Below are positions 56,346 through 64,000 of a stretch of 64,000 nucleotides of DNA, in pieces; the stretch's first letter is position 1, and each line of letters opens with the position of its first letter. A program made the position numbers and the translations under genes. Origin of the DNA: Aquila chrysaetos chrysaetos (taxonomy: Eukaryota > Chordata > Aves > Accipitriformes > Accipitridae); NCBI RefSeq assembly GCF_900496995.4, contig NC_044018.1, forward strand, positions 27,930,858-27,994,857. The letters are read 5' to 3'. Under the pieces are notes generated by a model that was given only the letters and a program-made list of their open reading frames with translations, was not told the origin of the DNA and did no database searches.

Positions 56346-59300
56346 AGTCGGCTTTTAAGTACATACATCGCTATACTTGCCATCGACTCTATTTCCTACC
56401 AATCTCTACACCAAATACATGCTGAAAAACTAAGGAAGTCTATTAAATCTTTAGTCGCTGGACAAAGGATAAGCATTAAGTTTAACAGCGTTCCATAACA
56501 GTGATTCCAAAGGGCAAAATAACCGCCATGTGTAAGGTTTATATGGTCTACACTCTACCCAGTAAAGTGTTTGTTGCTTTTTTTTTCTGAACAGTGCTTT
56601 TTTGAGGACAGACCAATGCTGACGGTCTCTCAGAAAAAACAGTTTTAGCATAATAAAGGATAGGGATGCAGCAGCCTTTTCAGCACATAATTTCTCCTTT
56701 TCGAAACCCCTGCATGAGAGCAGCCTGCTTTTGAAAGGGCCAACCACCACGTCTCATTGGTTTGGAACATGCTAAAAGCTGTCAGAGGAACGCAAAGAGA
56801 GGAAATGTTCCTGTAATTGTCAGTTCTCTCAAATATAACGTAATCAGCAGTACACAGAGAATATACCATGTTTAAATTTTACTATTTTACAATCACACAC
56901 TGAGGTCACAAGGAACAGTTAAGCTATAATCAGCAGTGAACTTGGGCTTTTTCAACAGAGAACTTCTTGTTCTCAACGTGGATAACTATTTACTTCTGTC
57001 TCGTTCCAAGAGCTGCGGAGTAATTAAATATTGTAGGTGACAAATGTCACAGCTAAAGCTGTTGTTGAATCCAGATGTCAGCTAATGGCCAAATCCAAAT
57101 GAATTTGGTTAAGAAATCTGCTACAAGAGACACAAGTGCCTTACATTTTCCCACCTGGAGTAGTAAGCCCTTTTTTGTTCCCCCAAATCTGGCACATTCT
57201 CCCTATTCCCGTTGCCTGGATTTTGTCTTCCTCCGTTCCCACCTGCCATCCTCCGCACTACACCAACACTGCTGCAACCCAAAGTTCTTGCGGCAACCAA
57301 CTGCTTCTTTATAATCTCATCTTTCTTGTCCACCGCCATTTAAACAGACTTGAGCCCTACAGGCTCACCGTTACCCCAGTGTTTTTGCAGCTTCTTTTAA
57401 GCCTCAGACTTTCATGTTTCTCCCCTCAGTCACTGGCAATTGATCAATACTCCTCCCGGCCTCTTCTTTTTCATTCCAACTATGCCACCTGCTCACAGTT
57501 TTCCAAATACCATCTCCACACGGAGGACAAAAGAAGAGTAAAGCCCAAAGCTCTAGCCACCAGCATCAAACACCATCTCTATTTGTCCCATTTAACTCTG
57601 AACGAAAAGTCATCGTTCAGGAAAAAGATCTGACTGCACATATGGGTAGAGGGAGCACTCAGCAACAGCTTCTGAAAACACTCGCATGGACATCAACCAT
57701 GTTCGGTTCAGAGGCTGCTTTAATATTTGAGGCAGTATCAACTCAGAGTCTGATTAACTACAACACCAAATTTTCCAAAATACCGGGAAAGGGCTAGCAC
57801 CTACTTGGATTCAAAAGCTTCCACTTTCTGCGCGTTTTCAGAAAGCAGCATTTATCTGTTCTCAGAATAAGGGAAACACAGAAGGCGGCTCTTATCTCAC
57901 AGCTGGTATCTCTGTATTTAGTAGATCGAAGGGGACTTTTCAATTCAAAAAATTGGAAAGTTTCATTAGAAAGTACCTCTTGTGTGACTTCTTATTTTTT
58001 TTTTTAGATCCAATAACAACAGGTCACCACTGCTTGCAGCAACCTCACTTGTCTTGCACATCTCTCAACCAAGTGGGGGACCGGCCTGACATCATGTGTT
58101 ACAAAATCAGTCAAAGGAATCACAAATTCAGCTCAGACAACTCAAATCCTCTCTGAGCATTCTTTCTTCATGTCAGATCCATCTGTTTGGTGGTACAGTG
58201 AAACTTAATTAAGGTTGTGGTATCTGCAGGAAGTTCTAAGACTCATTCACTAGTTTGGAATGCCACCAAGAAGCCTCCTCTATTTTGATCAATGCTACTT
58301 TCTCTCTTCTCGCCCGTTTTCATGCTACTTCTATACCTCAAGTCAGCAAGGAGCATAAAGAAGATGAAAACCAGAACTAAAACAACCAGTTCAAGCAGGG
58401 AAACAAGGGAGGAAGAGCGAGAACAAGTTACTTTAGAAAAAATTTGCAAGGTTTTTTTGTTATAGATGCTTCCGCACGCTGATAGCTCTTTTCAACACAT
58501 TTTCAGTAATTTTTATTTTCTGATTTACCAGTGGGATAACTAATGTGAAAGACAAAAAGCTAGAAGGAGAATTAAAACAAACAAACAAACAAACAAACCC
58601 CCACCACAGCAAAAAAACCCCACCACAACACAACATGAATGGCAACCACCCGTTAAAAAAAAACAACCAAAACCACAAACCATTGTTATACCAGAAGGAT
58701 TTCTTCTTGTTTATTCAAAAAGAATATAGGAAAAGAACATGACTAGTATTCACGTTCCTATACGATGGTCCTGCTCTTTAGAATATTGTCATTAAGAAAA
58801 TTTACTGGTGGAAGTAACAAGGGCAAAGATGCCTCTACATCTGCTATTAATACGGATTTGACGGCATGAACTAGACTCCTGCAGTCCAAATTATTCATGT
58901 GCTATTACTTTCTACAGAAGAGAGCGTGACCAAGCTTAAAAATTGTTTATCACTTTCAATAGGTTTTATGGAAATTATACGTACAGATACACAGATACAC
59001 GCTTGCACCTAGAAGTGGCAAAGAACACTTTACAGAATCATTAAAACTACGTACAGATGGAATAACAGTACCTTTTAATGAACGGAGACAGCCAAGCACA
59101 AGAGAAACATGATACAAGGTCAAATATGAACAACTTATTGATTACACTATCTTCATCCTCTCAACTATCAAAATCCTTCAAGCAAACGCTTGAAGTGCTT
59201 GCATATTATCAAAGATGATGAATTCACCACCTTCTGTTTAGGTATTCCTAAATAGAGACACTGTGACAATTTCAGCAAAACCACCATTGTAACTCCAACT

Positions 59301-59804
59301 GAAGCAAAATCCACACCGCTAATTTGTGCAATAAATACGACCAACTACCATGTAGCTCATCTTGTCACCTGCCAAGGAGCACAACCTTCCGATAGTCACC
59401 AGCTTAGGAAAAAAAATTAAATCCATCAACTGGTTTCACAGTATAATTACAGTAATAACAACTGTCAGGTTTATTTTCATTAGACTAAATAAAAATAAAT
59501 TCAGTAAGCAAACGGTGTAAAAGCCTGGACTTCTGGGCCCTGACCGGCCATAAAAGAATAATTCATATCCTACTGCTTATCAGAAATAGCCGGTGTTACA
59601 CTGTCAAGCATACATGCTTCACAACCAACTTACACACCACAGCACTAAGTTTACAGCTGTGAAGGCCTGGGAGGAGGAAAAGAATTAGTCAAAGAAACTT
59701 TTTCCATGCCGATTCTTTCCTAGCAATGTTCAAAGTCTACTTCCCCCAACACGCTCTGCGACCTAAAGCAGCGCTGCAGAAAACCTTCACTTTCAAGAAC
59801 TTAC

Positions 59805-59885
59805 CACGGTAACATCAAGGATGCTGAGGCGGCTGTGGACGCTGGCTCCCGCCAGCACCTCCTTAACAACCACTTCTGTTCCACC
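59805..59885 (-). CDS. PNPLA6: PNPLA6-like exon d (right arm)
   Basis: This is the mirror copy of the left-arm exon at 5107-5187. No further PNPLA6-like exon follows on the minus strand before the arm ends, so this copy is at most a 5' partial gene within the window. Confidence 0.9.
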
Positions 59886-60951
59886 CTGCAAGTGTAGGAC
59901 AGAAGATTACAGCAGGCTCACAGTTGCATATTTGGCATCTATGGAGCATTTCAGAAAGCCCAGCTTGCTCTCATTCTCCCAGATACTTTGAGCAGCCCTA
60001 AAAGAAACGGTCCCCCGTGGTAACTTGGATGCTTGTTTTCTCGCTGCTCTGATGGAAATGTGCTAATTCAAACCTCCAGAGCTGTAAACCACCGTCCTAA
60101 GAGTGATAAATTAAAAGAAACTAAAAGCCAGGTTTGTCTAGGGGCAGATGCGACCTGCTTGTCTTTGCTACGTAACAACCAATAAAAAAACCAGCTTCCT
60201 TCACTCTGAGACAGAATTAGCTCCCTTTATCAAGGCATTACATGTCAAGAGGTAGTACAAAGCAAAGAACAGCAAAGTGCAAAAATATACAGATAACAGC
60301 AAATTTGGCGTAATTTACAAACACAACCCCCCCTGCATTTTCAGCCATCACAAAACTGTTCACGTGTTAAAGCTAAACTCAAAGTTCAGTCAGGAAGAAG
60401 GGGAAAAAAAAAAAATCTAAATTGCCAGCAGGGATCGCAAGGACTAGCACCCAATGCTTAAGACTCACCCACAAAACAAGCCATCATTTATTTTCCCTGT
60501 CTACCCAAAAGTGAATCTGAATCTTCCACCTCCCAGGCAGACCCGCTAACTACCACGCTAGAATACTATGGAGTGAAGTGTACTTAGTCTCTCCTGCTCC
60601 GTACACCTAACTATTGTATATAACTACCATCCAAAAGAAGAATGTTTCCAACGCTGTGCAAAGCCCCTCTTGCACCCTTGCCCTCCCGCAATAACTATGC
60701 GACTAGAGTATGTGAGCACATTTCAGAAAGCCTGGTCGGCATTGTGTTTTGCTCTCTCATCTAAGACATGGAGGACCACAGATAAAAACGTCGATCTTTA
60801 TAAATATCATGGCCCCGAAGGGTTGGAAGTGATCCTTTCTAAATCACCGTGGTTCAAATGTCCAAGTTTAATCAGTGCTTAATGATTCATGCCAACCTAT
60901 ATGCTATGCCAACAGCTTTACCTCAAGAACCGCAGATCGGTTTGTTCTTAC

Positions 60952-61111
60952 GCTTTCTTGAATGCAAACTTCCAGCTTGTCATCCTGCACAACGTAGATG
61001 CTGTCATCCAGCTGCCCAGGACAGCAGACGTATTCACCTTCATGCAATTGCACAAATAACATCTGCTTGCACAGTTCCAGGAAAAGAGGTTTCTCAAAGT
61101 GGCCAAGGACC
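60952..61111 (-). CDS. PNPLA6: PNPLA6-like exon c, first cNMP-binding domain (right arm)
   Basis: This is the mirror copy of the left-arm exon at 3881-4040, with identical translation by eye. Acceptor and donor are kept. Confidence 0.92.
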
Positions 61112-62517
61112 CTGCAGGAGAGAAAACGCAAAGGGAAACCTAAAATCGCCACTGCCCTTGGAAAATCCTTCCTAAATTTGCAAAGGCCCCAGGCACAAAT
61201 AGCAGAGCAACCCCAGAGTCAGTTGTTGCATGGCAGTCCAACAGCATGGCAGAAGGAGCAGCACTCCCCAAGACAGAAGTGCAAAAATACTGTGAGATGC
61301 CAAAACCTGTAAATACTGGAGGTCCTTTTTGAGTAGCACGCTGAGCCTGCCAGCGGGCTCAGAAGGAAGTATATCCAGTCTTCCTCAAGCAAACACCAGC
61401 ATGGCTTTTGAAGGGGAAGAAATGTAAAAACCCGCAAGATTCACACACTGCATGAGAAAAGTTACCCTACGGAACTTTCCCTTTCAGAACAGCTACCCTG
61501 TCCACATAACCAGAGAAATACTGAAGACAAAGGGGAAAATGCCTGTCACTTGCACATACTTGTTAAGTTTGGAATATTCCATCTCCTGCAGGTAACGTGC
61601 AAGTGGAGTCCTTCGCTATTGGAACTAGTCGGTCACTACCAGGCAGACAGAAACACACGTCTTAAACGTGATCATTCTGTGCACAGCACCAGAAGGGCCC
61701 TCCACATAGCTCCATTAGATCGCACTTAACAGGATCAATCAATCAAATTCTACTGCAACATCGATGAGTCATAGGAGATCAGAGTTCCACAGTAGAAAGT
61801 TTAGGTGACTGAAATAGCAGTTTTATTAGAGTATGTATGACCTTCAGGACTAAATTATATCATAATGGGGAGAAAAATGAACATACACAAACAAAACCAG
61901 AATCACAGATCGGAGAGCTCACCCTCTTTGCTGCCTCAGCAAATTTAACCCTGTGCTGAACAGGCAGAAAGACGATCCCTTCCTCTCAACCTGCCAAAGA
62001 GCTGTGGGGATTAAGCTGACTTTGATTCCATTTGCAACCTTTTCAGCCAGAGAAGTAAAAGATTCTGCAGTTCAGAGAGTTGTCTATATGGTATCCAATT
62101 AACATTTACCAATTCTGATGCTTTTCTGTACCAAAAAATTGTCTGATGTAGTCTAAAGGGAATTTTAAAAGGCACTAACGGAAATCTGTCCATGTTAGAA
62201 TAGCTTTATTATCAGTAGCCCTGAATTTGGGCCACTAATCTACATCTTTTTTCTGGGTTTTGGGTTTTTTTTTCCTTTTTTTCCTAAAAACACACTCAAC
62301 TATTGCCTTAACGTTTCTAAAAAATTAGAAGTCATTTATTCTTTCCTCACGCTCAGAAGAATTTTCAGTCAACTGCTTAAAGATTCTGACCATGCACTGA
62401 TAAAATTCAAGACTTGCGACAAACTGCAAATTAATTAAAATAAATAAAAATATTTAGATCACTTGAACACCCGCCAAAACTAAAATCCAAACTTATCCTT
62501 CCATTCAACATTACCTA

Positions 62518-62658
62518 ACATTTTTAAGCACGTATAGGACTTCCGATGGCAAATGGGAATGCTTTACATCAAATTCAGTCAAATCTGGCTCTAGCAAAGA
62601 AGGAGGCGGTTCTTTCGGCTGCAGAGTTGGACATTCCCTATTACTACACAGAATCCTA
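62518..62658 (-). CDS. PNPLA6: PNPLA6-like exon b (right arm)
   Basis: This is the mirror copy of the left-arm exon at 2334-2474. The frame is open and the borders are kept. Confidence 0.88.
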
Positions 62659-63043
62659 CAAAGAAAAACACAAGTCAGAAAGTTCAGGAAGTCTCCTCAT
62701 TTGTCTTAAGTATGGGCTGTATACTGACGCCATAGGCTGACTGCAGTACTAAATGCACGCCATGCCAAGTTACCCATTATCAATTTGATAAAACAGTAGC
62801 ATTCCACCCTCTGCCTTTCTTCAGCCAAACTAGAGACAGTGCTGTTGTGTGCATAAACCACTCCATTTCAACAACCTTCCCAGCAAAATGCTAGGCTGAG
62901 GCACAGCTGACAGGACTTTGAAGAAGCAGCAGCGATGGAAAAGTGCTATATGCTAGGGAAAGGCTCCACACGACAAACCAAAAAACCCACAAAACCAGCC
63001 GCTAGGGCGTGAATTTTCCCTTTCCCAAAAGCCCAAGTACCTT

Positions 63044-63132
63044 TTAGCCAAAGATAAAACTTTTGCCCGCTTCCGCATCCTTTGGCGAGGCACAGCGTCC
63101 CCAACCAGAGAGTTCGGAAGAGTCGTAACCTA
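63044..63132 (-). CDS. PNPLA6: PNPLA6-like exon a (right arm)
   Basis: This is the mirror copy of the left-arm exon at 1860-1948 with the same splice borders and open frame. Confidence 0.75.
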
Positions 63133-64000
63133 GGAGGAAATAATGAAAACAAAAACATTTACTAAAAACCAAAACAGGCCAAAAAAACCAACCCACTAGT
63201 TCCAACCAACCCTGCAAAGGCTCCAACTCATCCACCAAGTCATTAGAGCATGAGCAGAGTGAAGCACTCGTATAAGACCTTGGAGGGCTGGAACAACATC
63301 TGTTTCAGGATCCCTTTCTTCCTAGAAAGCAAGTGGAGTACGCTTTGGTTTTAATAAGCAACTACTACAGTGGTAATGGGTGGCAGAAGGGGAAAAAAGA
63401 AGCCCTTAGCTATACAGTTCTCACTCAGGAACACTCAACATCAGGCAGACGAGCAACACTGAAAGCTCCAGTAGTCCTACGGTGGTCTGCGCTGCTGACA
63501 CACTAGGGCCTGCTTCATTCTTGAGCTGCTGACAAACAGCACCACGGACATGCAGCAAAGCTTTTACTTGTTTTTAGTAGTTACTAAGTGCCACCTTCTG
63601 GAGAAATGCAACAACTGCAAGACCGAGAAAACGCCTCGTTAGTTACTTTCAAAACATTACTAGTTCTCCATTTGGTTCTCAAAGAATAAAATCCTCACAA
63701 AAGAAATCTTTAATTAGTTTGGGGGCTCTTTTTTTTTTTAAAGTAAAATCTTGGTATTTTATCAAAAATACATGAAGTACAATCAACAGCAGTTAGTTTG
63801 TAATATTCTATGGCTTATTCAGGAATAAAAGCAAAAAAAGCAAGGTCTAAAACCCAAACCAAAAACTACCCGAGATGATGTACCACCTGGAATTCTAAGC
63901 ATTCTTTACTTAGGTGTGTTACATATAAACAGCTGAATATTAAAATTACAAAGTTGCTGGCAACACGCACAATTTCCTTTCGTTGAGGGCTGTTTTGGCC

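Larger units (their letters stand above)
55040..64000 (-). repeat. Inverted repeat, outer part of right arm
   Basis: This is the reverse-complement partner of 992-15495. It carries the same four PNPLA6-like exons on the minus strand, the same TTTG/CAAA microsatellite (58577-58597), the same CR1 5' part and a solo LTR in place of the left provirus. It runs off the right end of the window. Confidence 0.95.

Overview
The window looks like accessory, repeat-rich DNA from a bird. The evidence is several CR1 LINE fragments with the typical reverse transcriptase ORF, several LTR families with 5-bp target duplications, spliced vertebrate-type exons with GT/AG borders, and no bacterial gene structure. 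I cannot tell species or chromosome. A near-identical inverted duplication packed with ERVs would suit a sex-chromosome ampliconic region, but that is speculation.

Layout. Two inverted-repeat arms flank a spacer of about 26 kb. The outer part of the left arm (about 992-15495) pairs with the right arm (about 64000-55040). The inner part (about 15500-18532) pairs with about 48512-45425. Both arms carry the same four exons of a PNPLA6 (neuropathy target esterase)-like gene, on + at 1860-5187 and on - at 63132-59805. The left copy continues through the spacer with further PNPLA6-like exons at 22016, 23450, 24134, 32511 and 33443. Several of these have stops or frameshifts, so the long left copy reads as a pseudogene. 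Its introns are loaded with LTR elements.

At one site inside a CR1 copy, the left arm holds a whole provirus (8795-14765, minus strand; Lys3-type primer site, broken gag, no recognisable pol, two tandem env-like remnants). The right arm holds only a solo LTR there (55771-56211). Both have the same GGGAA/TTCCC target duplication.

Further in, the same CR1 copy is interrupted by a second LTR unit (16149-18937, duplication CAAAC). Between its LTR pieces it carries host-like GC-rich sequence: a minisatellite, a CCAAT-rich repeated block, and the 5' part of an F-box gene with introns, antisense to the LTR. The right arm keeps more of the F-box exon (to about 45288). A third piece of this LTR family (41447-41696) lies just upstream of, and in sense with, an intronless, broken RIMBP3-like gene (41994-43760).

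In the right arm the CR1 copy is also split by about 6.5 kb (48513-55039) with no counterpart on the left. That block contains a RAP1GDS1-like exon, a TATA-driven multi-exon gene for a small C-terminally membrane-anchored coiled-coil protein with consistent splice phases, two further CR1 fragments, exons of an unrecognised coiled-coil gene on the minus strand, and an ERV fragment. The rest of the spacer (about 24.3-32.5 kb and 33.6-37.5 kb) is AT-rich intron-like DNA in which I see little beyond a 68-bp tandem duplication and homopolymer tracts.
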